A stretch of 38,077 nt of DNA from Synergistaceae bacterium (GCA_021372895.1 JAJFTP010000064.1:1-38077); one strand, 5' to 3'; positions 17,216-26,929 are shown, numbered from the stretch's first letter. Notes: generated from the letters alone by a model not told the origin. Numbers and translations: made by a program.

Positions 17216-18340
17216 ATGCCAAGTGTAAAAAATATTTATCGTCTGGGAATTAAAGAACTCTGGAGCCTCGCACGGGATCCGATGATGCTGTTTCTGATCA
17301 TCTACATGTTCACCGGTCAGATATATATTGCAGCGACTGCGATGCCTGAAACACTGCACAATGTTCCTATAGCCATAGTAGACGAGGATGATTCCGCCCT
17401 CTCAAACCGCATCATCTCCATCTTCTATCATCCGCAATTTAAATCTCCTGTGTTGATCCCCTTTTCAGAGGTAGATCCAGGCTTGGACGACGGTAAATAC
17501 ACATTCGCACTGGATATCCCGCCTGATTTCCAGAGCGACTTGATTGCAGGGAAATCGCCGGCGATCCAGCTTAACGTGGATGCCACCCGCATGACTCAGG
17601 CATTTACAGGAAGCGGTTATATCCAGCAGATGGTCGCAGACGAAATCAGTGAGTTCGTTCGGGGCTACAGGATAAATGCAGAACCAAAGGTGAGCCTTGC
17701 GCTTCGCATGCGTTTCAATCCCAATCTTGAGCAGCGCTGGTTCGGAGCATTAGCAGAAATTATAAACGGACTTACCATGCTCTCAATCATACTTGCAGGA
17801 GCAGCCCTGATACGCGAACGTGAGCACGGCACAATTGAACATCTGCTGGTAATGCCGGTCACACCGACAGAAATAATGCTTTCCAAGATCTGGTCCATGG
17901 GGCTGGTCGTTATAATCAGCGCAGGATTATCGCTGAAGATCGTTGTACAGGGATTCTTAAATGTTCCGGTCCATGGTTCTGTATTACTTTTTCTTTGTGC
18001 AGCAGCTCTGTGCATTGTCGCAACAACTTCAATGGGAATTTTTATGGCCACTATAGCACGTTCAATGCCTCAGTTCGGAATGCTTGCATTGCTGATCCTG
18101 CTCCCGATGCAGATGCTTTCGGGAGGCCTGACCCCACGCGAAAGCATGCCGGTGTTTGTACAGAAAGTGATGTTGGCCGCGCCAAGCACTCACTTCGTTA
18201 CTGTCGGGCAGGGTATTCTTTTCCGTGGTGCCGGTATTGAGGACGTGTGGCCAAATTTTCTTGCGATGGCGGTGATAGCGGCCGTAATTTTCGGAATTGC
18301 GCTGAATAGATTCCGTAAAACCATCAGCCTGATGGCTTAG
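17216..18340 (+). CDS. ABC-2 type permease (YhhJ-like)
   Basis: A 374-residue permease with an N-terminal membrane helix (about 25-45), a large periplasmic domain (about 50-180) and a C-terminal bundle of five or six helices, as in the ABC2_membrane_3 family. It closes the exporter operon two bases after rbbA; its binding site AGGAG lies inside the rbbA end. With the permease half of RbbA it would form the two membrane halves of one exporter. It shows the same layout as the RbbA C-terminus (residues 570 onward), consistent with an old duplication. A terminator at 18598-18632 may end the operon or belong to the next leader. Confidence 0.9.
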   Translation: MPSVKNIYRLGIKELWSLARDPMMLFLIIYMFTGQIYIAATAMPETLHNVPIAIVDEDDSALSNRIISIFYHPQFKSPVLIPFSEVDPGLDDGKYTFALDIPPDFQSDLIAGKSPAIQLNVDATRMTQAFTGSGYIQQMVADEISEFVRGYRINAEPKVSLALRMRFNPNLEQRWFGALAEIINGLTMLSIILAGAALIREREHGTIEHLLVMPVTPTEIMLSKIWSMGLVVIISAGLSLKIVVQGFLNVPVHGSVLLFLCAAALCIVATTSMGIFMATIARSMPQFGMLALLILLPMQMLSGGLTPRESMPVFVQKVMLAAPSTHFVTVGQGILFRGAGIEDVWPNFLAMAVIAAVIFGIALNRFRKTISLMA

Positions 18341-18445
18341 TGGGATAGTAAAACATATCAGCGCCCAAATTTGACCGGCATGGATTCTCTATGTGCCAAA
18401 GCTTTGTCAAAGTTATCATAAGTTAAAGAGGGAGCTGCTGTAACC

Positions 18446-18473
18446 TTGACATTATTGCATTTCATGGTATAAA
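18446..18473 (+). promoter_or_regulatory. Promoter of the ior leader
   Basis: Consensus TTGACA (18446-18451), a 16-base spacer and TATAAA (18468-18473). It is about 290 bases upstream of iorA, with a terminator in between. Confidence 0.65.
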
Positions 18474-18553
18474 GAGTTGCGGAAGGAAGAGGGCAGCCTT
18501 TTCCGCAAAAAAGAAGAGTTCAGGACAGAATATAGAATAGATCAGGAACATTT

Positions 18554-18595
18554 GTGAGCAGAGATTATTTGCGCATTGCATTGTTGCACACATAG
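18554..18595 (+). CDS. Possible leader peptide (13 residues) before the ior terminator
   Basis: GTG at 18554 follows CAGGA by six bases and opens a 13-residue frame MSRDYLRIALLHT that stops at TAG, two bases before the terminator stem. It has three Leu, one Ile and one Tyr codon. The position is that of an attenuator peptide, but codon bias is modest and no clear antiterminator was found, so this is tentative. Confidence 0.25.
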   Translation: MSRDYLRIALLHT

Positions 18596-18597
18596 GG

Positions 18598-18632
18598 GCC
18601 CCTGTCTTTTATATATGAGACAGGGCTCTTTT
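18598..18632 (+). terminator. Rho-independent terminator upstream of iorA
   Basis: CCCTGTCT pairs with AGACAGGG across a ten-base AT-rich loop, followed by CTCTTTTTT. It could end the YhhJ operon, end a small RNA from the promoter at 18446, or act as an attenuator for ior. Confidence 0.75.
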
Positions 18633-18765
18633 TTAAGGGGATCCCTTTTAATGCATAGGCCCTGGACCGGGCGCGCGGCGCAGGCATAATATGGTTCTAC
18701 CGTTATTTCTTGTATGTGTGATCATTCAGCGTTTCTTTAAGAGTTATCAGAAGGGGGATTCCGAA

Positions 18766-20559
18766 ATGGCGAACAGAGTCTGCATGGGCAACGAAGCAAT
18801 AGCCCTCGGCGCGATAAAAGCCGGAGTAAGGGTTGTTTCAGGCTATCCGGGCACACCTTCGACGGAGATAATAGAAACTCTCATCAACGAAAAGGACCCA
18901 AACATCAATGTGCAGTGGTCAACGAACGAAAAGGTCGCCCTTGAAGTTGCCGCGGGCGCAGCATACGCCGGCGCACGCTCAATGGTGACGATGAAACAGG
19001 TCGGCCTTAATGTGGCAACGGACCCTCTCATGAGCCTCGCCTACATAGGAATAAACGGAGGCATGGTGGTCGCGGTGGCCGACGATCCGGGACCGTGGTC
19101 CTCACAGACCGAGCAGGATACAAGGCATTTCGCTAAGCATGCAAACCTCCCTGTCTTTGACCCATCCTCACCTGAGGAAGCTTATGAGATGGTACAGGCG
19201 GCGTTTGACCTTTCGGAAGAATTTCAAATCCCTGTTATCCTGCGCCCTACCACAAGGGTATGTCATGCAAGCGCGACCGTTATGCTGGGAGAAGTTCCGG
19301 CATTAAAACCCGTATCGGGCTTTGAAAAGAGACCTGAATGGACGATATTTCCTGCTTTATCATATAAAAAACACGGAGAGCTCGAGGCCAAACAGAGGAT
19401 GATGTCGGATAAATTCAGCGATCTTAAATTCAACAGATTATTTTCGGGCGGCACAAAAGGAGTCGCAGTCTCAGGCGTATCGTACCTATACGCAAAGGAG
19501 GTCATAGGCGAATTCGGCCTTGACGTGACTCTCCTTAAGGTGGGGACTCCCTATCCGATGCCGGAGAAAATCACAGAAGAATTTCTCTCTGTTGTAGAAT
19601 CTGTCCTTGTGCTTGAAGAGCTGGATCCGGTAGTTGAGGAACAGCTGCTTATACAATCCGCGGGGCGTGTACCCATACTAGGCAAACGTACGGGGCTCCT
19701 TCCGTGGAACGGGGAATATTGTTTTGAGTCAGTCAAGTCAGCTCTTTTCTCATACCTCGGAATAAAAGCTGAGGAAGAAGCGGCTTCGGTGCTCCCCGAG
19801 TTCCCGAAACGGCCGCCTGTGCTCTGCGCAGGCTGTCCGCACCGCGCGTCTTTTTACGAGGTCAAGGTTGCGACAAAAGACGTCAAAAAAGCCATCTACT
19901 GCGGAGATATCGGCTGCTACACACTTGGCAACGCAGCTCCCCTCAATATGGTCGACACATGCCTGTGCATGGGAGCAGGCATCACGGTAGCACAGGGGCT
20001 CGCACTGGCTGAGCCTGGATCAAAGTGCATAGCCTTTGCCGGCGATTCCACATTCTTCCACACAGGGATCCCGGGGATAATAAACGCCGTCTACCAGAAT
20101 ACTGACATCACCCTTGTTGTGCTTGACAACCACACGACAGCGATGACAGGACATCAGCCCCACCCGGGAACAGGCAGGACTGCGATGGGCAAACCCGCAA
20201 AAGCGCTCAGCATAGAGACAATACTCCGGGCATGCGGAGTAGAACATATAGCGACTGTCGACCCGTTCGACTACGAAACCGCGGTTGCTGCTTTCAGGGA
20301 GGCCGTCGATTTCTGCGGCCCTTCCGCGGTAATCACAAAAGCGCCATGTATATTCCAGATGAAAAGACCTGAAACAGTCCACAGGGTCAACAGTTCCTGC
20401 ATAGGCTGCCTTAAATGCATAAAACAGCTCGGCTGTCCCGCAATGACACCTGATGAAAATGGCAAGGTCGTTATCAATGGATCGCTCTGCACAGACTGCT
20501 CTCTATGTTCGAATGTCTGCCCTGTGGGAGCCATAAAGAGAGGCGACCGCAATGTTTAA
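18766..20559 (+). CDS. iorA: Indolepyruvate ferredoxin oxidoreductase, alpha subunit
   Basis: Catalytic TPP and iron-sulfur subunit, 597 residues, of the enzyme that oxidatively decarboxylates aryl pyruvates (from Trp, Phe, Tyr) to aryl-acetyl-CoA while reducing ferredoxin. The N-terminal pyrimidine-binding domain starts with MGNEAIALGAIKAG and SGYPGTPSTEI. A TPP-binding domain follows (FAGDSTFFHTGIPG). The C-terminal di-cluster ferredoxin domain has CIGCLKCIKQLGC and CTDCSLCSNVCP. The start is ATG 18766 with AGGGGG upstream; an in-frame ATG at 18691 would add a hydrophobic extension not seen in the family. It overlaps iorB by eight bases. Confidence 0.95.
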   Translation: MANRVCMGNEAIALGAIKAGVRVVSGYPGTPSTEIIETLINEKDPNINVQWSTNEKVALEVAAGAAYAGARSMVTMKQVGLNVATDPLMSLAYIGINGGMVVAVADDPGPWSSQTEQDTRHFAKHANLPVFDPSSPEEAYEMVQAAFDLSEEFQIPVILRPTTRVCHASATVMLGEVPALKPVSGFEKRPEWTIFPALSYKKHGELEAKQRMMSDKFSDLKFNRLFSGGTKGVAVSGVSYLYAKEVIGEFGLDVTLLKVGTPYPMPEKITEEFLSVVESVLVLEELDPVVEEQLLIQSAGRVPILGKRTGLLPWNGEYCFESVKSALFSYLGIKAEEEAASVLPEFPKRPPVLCAGCPHRASFYEVKVATKDVKKAIYCGDIGCYTLGNAAPLNMVDTCLCMGAGITVAQGLALAEPGSKCIAFAGDSTFFHTGIPGIINAVYQNTDITLVVLDNHTTAMTGHQPHPGTGRTAMGKPAKALSIETILRACGVEHIATVDPFDYETAVAAFREAVDFCGPSAVITKAPCIFQMKRPETVHRVNSSCIGCLKCIKQLGCPAMTPDENGKVVINGSLCTDCSLCSNVCPVGAIKRGDRNV

Positions 20560-21151
20560 GAGCATAATAATAGCCGGAGTCGGCGGTCAGGGGACACTGC
20601 TAGCTTCAAAGATACTCTCCGAAGCTGCGGGGAAAAAGGGGCTCTTTGTGCGCACATCCGAAACCATCGGCATGGCCCAGCGCGGAGGCGCCGTATCCAG
20701 CCACCTGCGCATCGGCGCAGAGGACGTCTCTCCTGTCATTCCGCTCCGCCACGCAGACATCCTGCTCGGCTTCGAGCCTGCCGAGGCAGCGCGTCAGATT
20801 CCCAGACTCGCTGCAAATGCAGCCGGTGTGATCAACATGGACTGCATTATTCCGACCAACGTCGCGCTGAAGCAGGGTAAATACCTCTGCGACGAATATC
20901 TCGCGATACTTAAGGAAAACATCCCCAACGGAGTTTTTCTCAACGGAGCTCAGCTTGCACTGGAAGCGGGAGACTCAAGGGCTCTGAATCTTGTGATCCT
21001 GGGAGCCGGCATAGGCTCCAAAATCCTTCCGTTCAGCGAGGCGGAGATACGGGAGGTTATGAAGGAGTGCATCCGCCCTAAGCTGCTAGGGATAAACGAG
21101 CGCGCATTCGAACTTGGGATAAAAGAAGCAAAACGATGGTGCAACTGCTGA
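20552..21151 (+). CDS. iorB: Indolepyruvate ferredoxin oxidoreductase, beta subunit
   Basis: The 199-residue gamma-type (POR_N/KFOR) subunit of IorAB. The start GVGGQGTLLASKILSEAA and the motif SETIGMAQRGGAVSSHLRIG (residues 32-51) are diagnostic. It begins inside the end of iorA (eight-base overlap), so the two subunits are translationally coupled. The family pairs one IorA with one IorB. Downstream, after 137 bases, lies a phenylacetate-CoA ligase that handles the product class of this enzyme. Confidence 0.95.
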   Translation: MFKSIIIAGVGGQGTLLASKILSEAAGKKGLFVRTSETIGMAQRGGAVSSHLRIGAEDVSPVIPLRHADILLGFEPAEAARQIPRLAANAAGVINMDCIIPTNVALKQGKYLCDEYLAILKENIPNGVFLNGAQLALEAGDSRALNLVILGAGIGSKILPFSEAEIREVMKECIRPKLLGINERAFELGIKEAKRWCNC

Positions 21152-21288
21152 TTGATCCGGTTTCTGCACATCCGGAGTGACAGGATTTGATTTCTCGCCC
21201 AACATGCAGAGCTGCAAGACGGAGACAACAAGTCGGGAATGTAATAAGAAAAGGCAAGAGATAGAACAGAAGAGCGGAGTTGAGAAGC

Positions 21289-22518
21289 ATGAATGAATTA
21301 ACGATCATAAATCAGTGTTTCGCCCAGGTGAGAAGAGCGGCAAAGGCAAGCCCGATGTACCGGATGAAATACGACGGGCTTCCTGTCGACACGATGATGA
21401 CAAAGGAACAATTTGAAACCCTGCCGTTCACGACAAAGCAGGACCTGCGTGATGCATACCCGATGGGGATGCTCTGCGTGCCCAATGACCAGATAATCCG
21501 CGTCCACTCCTCGTCGGGCACGACAGGAGTTCCGGTTATCCTGCCGTACAGCAGACAGGATATTGAAGACTGGGCCGTAATGATGGAGCGCTGCTACCAG
21601 TTTGCCGGAGTCACACGTGAAGATCGGGTGCAGATAACGCCGGGCTTCGGACTTTGGACCGCAGGGCTTGGTTTTCAGGCCGGGGCGGAACGTCTCGGCG
21701 CAATGGTGGTGCCGACTGGAAGCGGCAACACGGACAGACAGCTCCAGCTCATGCGCGACCTCAAAACAAGCGTACTCGTGGGAACATCATCGTATGGCCT
21801 GCTGATTGCCGAAGAGGTCGACCGGCGCGGTATGCGCAGCGATATACATCTCATAAAAGGCATCTTCGGCTCCGAACGCTGGGGCGAAAAGATCCGAGAG
21901 CGTATATATCAGACATTGGGCATCGAATTTTTCGACATATACGGGCTGACCGAGATATATGGCCCAGGCATAGCCATAGACTGTGCGGAACATTGCGGTA
22001 TGCACTACTTCAGCGATTACATATACTGCGAGATAATAGACCCTGCCACAGGCAAAGTCCTGCCTGAAGGGGAACAGGGAGAGATAGTCATAACGGCTTT
22101 CCGCAAGGAAGCGGCACCTCTGATACGCTACCGCACTCGTGATATCTCGCGGATGATCCCGGGAGAATGCCCGTGCGGCTCGCCGTTCCCGCGGCTAGAC
22201 CGGATCGTCGGCAGAAGCGACGACATGATCAAGGTGAAGGGCACAAACATATATCCGGCACAGGTAGAGGACATCCTGCGCAGCATCGAAGGTTTTTCGA
22301 GTGAATACCGCATCATTCTTGAGAACGAAGACCTCCGCGACCGCATGATAATCCAGGCTGAGGCAAACGACGGGACAAACCGCGATGAGCTGGCAAAAGA
22401 GCTCGAGCGTGCCTGCAAATCAGGGCTTGGCATCAGGGTCATACCTGAAGTCAAGGCTCTCGGCGAACTGCCGAGAAGCGAAAAGAAGACAAAGCGCGTA
22501 ATAGACAACAGGGATTGA
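21289..22518 (+). CDS. paaK: Phenylacetate-CoA ligase (aryl-acetate CoA ligase)
   Basis: An AMP-forming acyl-adenylate enzyme of the PaaK branch, 409 residues (PaaK is about 430), cytoplasmic. The adenylate motif SSSGTTGVPV is at about residues 69-78, and YGLTEIYGPG lies in the middle. The C-terminal domain opens with GRSDDMIKVKGTNIYPAQVE. I start at ATG 21289, with CGGAG upstream; TTG 21280 is in frame but lacks spacing. Next to iorAB it probably activates phenylacetate or indoleacetate, or runs toward the acid to conserve energy. The direction is not visible in sequence. Confidence 0.93.
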   Translation: MNELTIINQCFAQVRRAAKASPMYRMKYDGLPVDTMMTKEQFETLPFTTKQDLRDAYPMGMLCVPNDQIIRVHSSSGTTGVPVILPYSRQDIEDWAVMMERCYQFAGVTREDRVQITPGFGLWTAGLGFQAGAERLGAMVVPTGSGNTDRQLQLMRDLKTSVLVGTSSYGLLIAEEVDRRGMRSDIHLIKGIFGSERWGEKIRERIYQTLGIEFFDIYGLTEIYGPGIAIDCAEHCGMHYFSDYIYCEIIDPATGKVLPEGEQGEIVITAFRKEAAPLIRYRTRDISRMIPGECPCGSPFPRLDRIVGRSDDMIKVKGTNIYPAQVEDILRSIEGFSSEYRIILENEDLRDRMIIQAEANDGTNRDELAKELERACKSGLGIRVIPEVKALGELPRSEKKTKRVIDNRD

Positions 22519-22534
22519 ATAAAAGGACGGAAAT

Positions 22535-22578
22535 CAAGACAGGGAGCAGGATGTCTCATCATTTTGCTCCCTGTCTTG
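22535..22578. terminator. Bidirectional terminator between paaK and ilvE
   Basis: Perfect 14-base arms CAAGACAGGGAGCA (22535-22548) and TGCTCCCTGTCTTG (22565-22578) lie between convergent genes. T-runs are short on both sides. It ends both the ior-paaK and the ilv-leu transcripts. Confidence 0.85.
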
Positions 22579-22592
22579 CCGTTTGACAGCCC

Positions 22593-23465
22593 TCAGTAGT
22601 TGATGGGATAACCTTCCTCGCGGACAAGTTTGATATATCGGTCCCTGATTTCCGCAGTTATAGGACCTATTCCGCCCTCTCCTACTTCACGCCCGTCGAT
22701 TTTTGCAACCGGCACGACTTCAGCCGCAGTTCCCGAGATAAAAATCTCATCAGCCGAGTAAAGGTCAAAACGGTTCATAAACGTCTCCTGGACAGGCAGA
22801 CCCATCTTCTCGGCTATTTCTATAACCGCCCTGCGCGTGATCCCCAGAAGGATCCCGATACCGGGATGCGGGGTCTTGACTATCCCGTCCTTGACAACGA
22901 ATACATTGTCTCCGGTGCACTCGGCCACGTAGCCCTCGCGCGACATGCAGATGGCCTCGACCGCCCCCGCGTTATGGGCCTCAAGACGAGCCATTATGCT
23001 CGGAAGATAATTAAGGCTCTTGATCTGCGGGGCAAGCACTTCTCCATAGTTGCGCCTGGTAGGCGGAACTATGACCGTTATCCCCTTGCGGACCTCTTCC
23101 TCGGGATATAGTGCGATCTGGCAGGCAATGCATATTATCGTGGGATTCTTCTTAGTAACCGGGTTAAGTCCCATATCTCCACAGCCCCGTGTCGCGATGA
23201 GTCGGATGTATGCATCCTTCATATTGTTCCTGCCGCATGTGTCGGCGACAATTTTGCACATCTCCTGCTTAGTCTCCTTGAGCTTGAGCGCGATCGCTTT
23301 GGCAGAGTCGTAAAAACGGTTTATATGTTCCTCAAGGCGGAAAACGCGCCCGTTGTAGGCACGGATCCCCTCAAAGATACCATCACCGTAAAGGAGCCCT
23401 GAGTCAAATACCGATATCTTTGCCTCGTCCTCATTATAGAATTTACCGTCAAGATATATCTGCAT
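22593..23465 (-). CDS. ilvE: Branched-chain amino-acid aminotransferase
   Basis: Class IV PLP aminotransferase, 290 residues, doing the last step of Val, Ile and Leu synthesis (or the first catabolic step). The PLP Lys is Lys149 in QIKSLNYLPSIMA. The early FEGIRAYNGRVFRLEEH segment and the C-terminal EIFISGTAAEVVPV phosphate-binding loop fit IlvE. A D-amino-acid aminotransferase is a lesser alternative. It is the last gene of the ilv-leu operon, 86 bases after ilvD, and ends at the bidirectional terminator. Confidence 0.92.
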   Translation of the reverse strand: MQIYLDGKFYNEDEAKISVFDSGLLYGDGIFEGIRAYNGRVFRLEEHINRFYDSAKAIALKLKETKQEMCKIVADTCGRNNMKDAYIRLIATRGCGDMGLNPVTKKNPTIICIACQIALYPEEEVRKGITVIVPPTRRNYGEVLAPQIKSLNYLPSIMARLEAHNAGAVEAICMSREGYVAECTGDNVFVVKDGIVKTPHPGIGILLGITRRAVIEIAEKMGLPVQETFMNRFDLYSADEIFISGTAAEVVPVAKIDGREVGEGGIGPITAEIRDRYIKLVREEGYPINY

Positions 23466-23551
23466 CCTGCATCACTCCTATTTTTATTATGTGCTTTATA
23501 AAATATTATTATTTATGGCCTGAAAAAATTCGTGAACTTCCGGCTTGCCTT

Positions 23552-25234
23552 TTAGGCCTTGCCCTCGCTCAAACTGTTTTTGAGTACCGCGCCCTCAACT
23601 CCGGAGGTCACAAATGCCCTGTAGCGTTCCAGGAACGGGCTGTCCGTGGGCTGCAGCCGCGGGACGAAATGCTTTCTGCGCTCCTCGAGGACTTCTTCGC
23701 CTACCATCAGATCAAGCCTTTTTCCCGGGATATCGATGGAGATCATATCGCCCTCCTCAACAAGTCCTATTGGCCCTCCATCTGCAGCCTCAGGCGAGAC
23801 ATGGCCGATTGAAGCGCCCCGCGTCGCACCGGAGAAACGCCCATCGGTGATGAGAGCGACTGAGTTGCCCTTGCCTTGCCCCATTATGGCCGAAGTCGGA
23901 GTAAGCATCTCTCTCATGCCGGGGCCTCCTTTCGGACCTTCGCAGCGAATAACGACGACATCCCCCTCCCTTATTTCATTGTTCAGGATGGCTTTGCTGG
24001 CGTCCTCCTCACATTCAAATACGCGCGCGGGGCCTTTGTGGACAAGCATTTCAGGGGCCACCGCAGACTGTTTTACTATTGCCCCAAGAGGCGCAAGCGT
24101 CCCTTTTATAAAAGCGAGACCTCCCTCTTTGTGATAGGGTCTGTCAACGGGACGGATCACCTCGTCATTTACGACTTCGGCGTTTTTAAGGTTTTCCCGC
24201 ACAGTCCGGGTAGTTACGGTTATGGCCTCTCCGCTGATAAGCCGCTTTTCAAGGAGCCTTGCCATCAGTCCCTGGATCCCGCCTGCCGCCCATAGGTCCT
24301 CTATATGGTGCTGACCGCCGGGACTCATAGAACACAGGTGCGGAACCCTTGAACCAATTTCGTTGAAAGTATCCAACGATAGCTTGAGGCCGGCCGCCCA
24401 TGCTATCGCCGGAAGGTGGAGAGATGTGTTTGTCGAGCCGCCAAGCGCCAGATCAACTGCTTCCGCGTTGTCGACAGCCTCTTTAGTGAGGATGTCGCGC
24501 GGCCTGATGTTCTTTTCGATCAGGGCCATTATTGCGCGGCCGGCATCCTTAGCGAGACGGATCCGCCCTGCGTGGACCGCCGGTATAGTCCCGTTGCCCG
24601 GAAGACCGAGACCGAGCGCCTCCATCATGCAGTTCATAGTATTTGCCGTAAACATGCCGGAGCAGGAACCACAGCCTGGACATGCGTTGTCCTCTATCTC
24701 GTGCAGTCCCTCATCAGTGATCATGCCTGCGGCTTTCATGCCGACGCCCTCAAAGACACTGTTCAAGTCAAGTGTTTTGCCGTTGAGCTTACCTGCCATC
24801 ATCGGACCGCCGGATATCACTACGGCAGGAAGGTTAAGCCTTGCGGCGGCCATAGCCATGCCTGGGATTATCTTGTCACAGTTAGGCACCATCACAAGAC
24901 CGTCAAAGGCATGCGCACGCACCATTACTTCAATGGAGTCCATTATCAGTTCCCTGCTTGGAAGGGAGAACTTCATCCCTTCGTGGTTCATCGCTATGCC
25001 GTCGCAAACCCCGATCACAGGAAACTCTATAGGGAGGCCTCCTGCCGCATATATGCCGGCTTTTACAGCTTCGGTGATCGTCCTGAGATGGACGTGCCCC
25101 GGAATTATCGCGTTATACGAATTCGCCACCCCGACCCACGGACGTTCTATCTCCCAGTCCGTATATCCTGATGCTTTCATCAGTGCACGATGAGGGCTTC
25201 TTTGGTAGCCTTTCTTGGTTTTGTCGCTGTTCAT
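23552..25234 (-). CDS. ilvD: Dihydroxy-acid dehydratase
   Basis: Iron-sulfur dehydratase, 560 residues, third common step of Val/Ile synthesis. Cluster-ligand regions are Cys119 in NCDKIIPGM and Cys185/188/191 in [18 protein letters not shown]. The product-side loop [14 protein letters not shown] lies near residue 466. The early Cys of the PCN motif seen in many [2Fe-2S]-type enzymes is not present ([11 protein letters not shown]), which suggests the other, E. coli-like cluster class. It starts 12 bases after the ilvB stop with AGGGGG as binding site. Confidence 0.95.
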   Translation of the reverse strand: MNSDKTKKGYQRSPHRALMKASGYTDWEIERPWVGVANSYNAIIPGHVHLRTITEAVKAGIYAAGGLPIEFPVIGVCDGIAMNHEGMKFSLPSRELIMDSIEVMVRAHAFDGLVMVPNCDKIIPGMAMAAARLNLPAVVISGGPMMAGKLNGKTLDLNSVFEGVGMKAAGMITDEGLHEIEDNACPGCGSCSGMFTANTMNCMMEALGLGLPGNGTIPAVHAGRIRLAKDAGRAIMALIEKNIRPRDILTKEAVDNAEAVDLALGGSTNTSLHLPAIAWAAGLKLSLDTFNEIGSRVPHLCSMSPGGQHHIEDLWAAGGIQGLMARLLEKRLISGEAITVTTRTVRENLKNAEVVNDEVIRPVDRPYHKEGGLAFIKGTLAPLGAIVKQSAVAPEMLVHKGPARVFECEEDASKAILNNEIREGDVVVIRCEGPKGGPGMREMLTPTSAIMGQGKGNSVALITDGRFSGATRGASIGHVSPEAADGGPIGLVEEGDMISIDIPGKRLDLMVGEEVLEERRKHFVPRLQPTDSPFLERYRAFVTSGVEGAVLKNSLSEGKA

Positions 25235-25246
25235 TTCTGATGCCCC

Positions 25247-26929
25247 CTAATTTAAAATCATTTTGTCTATTGCTCCGCCGGGCGGGACCATGGGAAGAAC
25301 AAGCGCGTCCTGCGGTATCCTGAAATCGACAAGTGCCGGCCCCGGCACCTCGAGAGCGGCCTCTATCGTACTTCTGATCTCATCGGGCTGCGTCGCAGAG
25401 AACCCTTTTACTCCCATGCCCTCCGCTATCTTTACGAAATCAGGATCACGGCTATAGATCGTGTTTGAATAACGGTGGTCATAGAAGAGCTGCTGCCACT
25501 GGCGCACCATGCCAAGGCATGAGTTGTTCAGTATGAACACCTTTACAGGAATATTGTGGCGTGCGCATGTATCAAGCTCCTGTATGTTCATCATAAAGCT
25601 TCCGTCACCTGCGATGCAGCAGATATGCTGTTTCGGGCAGGCAAGCGCCGCGCCTATCGCGGCAGGAAAACCAAAGCCCATGGTGCCGAGGCCTCCCGAG
25701 GTAACAAAACGCCGCGGCTCCTCCACCCTGTAGTGCTGTGCCGTCCACATCTGGTGCTGCCCGACTTCCGTCGTGACTATCGCCTTGCCGCCCGTAACTT
25801 CGCGCAGGGTTTCGATGACCTGCCACGGGGCTATTGCCCCCTCGATCTCGTCTCTCGGGAGCGGTTCCTTCTTTCTCATCTGGTCTATGTCTTCGGACCA
25901 GATTTTGCGGTCGTAATTTTTCTTCTTCATAGATTTGAAGAAAATATCAAGAATATACCCGGCATCACCGATAAGCCACACATCTGTGCCAATGGTCTTG
26001 TCTATCTCAGCCTGGTCCAGATCAATGTGGATTATTTTTGCGTCGGCTCCAAAACGCGCCCTGTTTCCGGTGCTCCTGTCGCTGAAACGTGAACCGATCG
26101 CGAGGATTACATCCGCACCCATGAGAGCCCGGTTTGCGACCGGATGCCCGTGCATGCCGGCCATCCCGAGAGAAAGTCCGAGCGGATGTGACTCAGGAAA
26201 CGCTCCCTTTCCCAGCAGGGAGGTAACGACCGGGATTTCGAGTTTTTCAGCGAAGTTCGTGAGTTTTGCCGCTGCCCCGGAACGGATGACACCTCCGCCG
26301 GCAAATATAACCGGGCGCTGTGCACGTTCAAGTATAGACACAGCTTCGTCAAGACGACTGATATCAAGCGCGGTTTCCGGATGATACCCCTTAAAATCAA
26401 CTTTATCAGGATATACGAATTCACCGCAATTCTTCTGCACATCCGCTGGTATATCAATAAGAACCGGACCCTGCCTGCCTGTCGATGCAAGATAGAACGC
26501 CTTCTTTATAGCCGGCGCTATCTGCTCGGGTGTACGGACCTGCATGCTGTGTTTTACGACAGGGAGGGTTATTCCCATGATATCCGCTTCCTGGAACGCA
26601 TCGGTGCCTATAACATTTGTAGCGACCTGCCCCGTGATTGCAATCATCGGGACGGAGTCCAGATTTGCAGTAGCTATGCCGGTCACCAGGTTCGTTGCGC
26701 CCGGACCGGAAGTAGCGATACATACACCGGGACGTCCGCTGACTCTGGCATAACCATCCGCAGCATGTGCCGCAGCCTGCTCATGGCGCATCAAGATGTG
26801 ATTTATCTTCGAACCGTAGATCGCATCATAGAGATGGATAACCGTGCCTCCCGGAAGCCCGAACACCGTATCGACTCCCTCTGCCTCGAGAGATCTCACC
26901 ACCATCTCCGCACCGCACATTTTGGACAT
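25247..26929 (-). CDS. ilvB: Acetolactate synthase, large (catalytic) subunit
   Basis: TPP/FAD enzyme, 560 residues, first common step of branched-chain synthesis: two pyruvate to acetolactate, or pyruvate plus 2-oxobutyrate to acetohydroxybutyrate. The catalytic Glu is in RHEQAAAHAADGYAR (near residue 45). The FAD/central domain spans about 190-330. The TPP motif GDGSFMMNIQEL is near residue 441. It is preceded by GGGGAG. Its regulatory partner ilvH is the first gene of the operon, about 5.8 kb upstream with six other genes between, which is an unusual separation. A 96-base gap before it holds no clear internal promoter. Confidence 0.95.
   Translation of the reverse strand: MSKMCGAEMVVRSLEAEGVDTVFGLPGGTVIHLYDAIYGSKINHILMRHEQAAAHAADGYARVSGRPGVCIATSGPGATNLVTGIATANLDSVPMIAITGQVATNVIGTDAFQEADIMGITLPVVKHSMQVRTPEQIAPAIKKAFYLASTGRQGPVLIDIPADVQKNCGEFVYPDKVDFKGYHPETALDISRLDEAVSILERAQRPVIFAGGGVIRSGAAAKLTNFAEKLEIPVVTSLLGKGAFPESHPLGLSLGMAGMHGHPVANRALMGADVILAIGSRFSDRSTGNRARFGADAKIIHIDLDQAEIDKTIGTDVWLIGDAGYILDIFFKSMKKKNYDRKIWSEDIDQMRKKEPLPRDEIEGAIAPWQVIETLREVTGGKAIVTTEVGQHQMWTAQHYRVEEPRRFVTSGGLGTMGFGFPAAIGAALACPKQHICCIAGDGSFMMNIQELDTCARHNIPVKVFILNNSCLGMVRQWQQLFYDHRYSNTIYSRDPDFVKIAEGMGVKGFSATQPDEIRSTIEAALEVPGPALVDFRIPQDALVLPMVPPGGAIDKMILN

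Larger units (their letters stand above)
18341..18765 (+). other. Leader region upstream of iorAB
   Basis: A 425-base gap. In order it has a near-consensus promoter (18446-18473), a stem-loop with arms TTGCGGAA/TTCCGCAA just after it, a 13-codon ORF (18554-18595), a terminator (18598-18632), a G/C-rich stretch and the iorA binding site GGGGG (18753-18757). The transcript from this promoter is either a roughly 150-base small RNA or a conditional leader for ior. Confidence 0.55.

Noticed and set aside
18481-18515. SRP RNA-like core (GGAAGGAAG...GCAGCC) in the ior leader
   Set aside because: The similarity is limited to a few bases. The surrounding TTGCGGAA/TTCCGCAA stem is different from the SRP domain IV fold, and the required upstream CAGG pairing is absent.
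24363-25193. Plus-strand ORFs of 250-276 codons opposite ilvD
   Set aside because: Two overlapping frames on the same strand, low-complexity translation, and ilvD is unambiguous.
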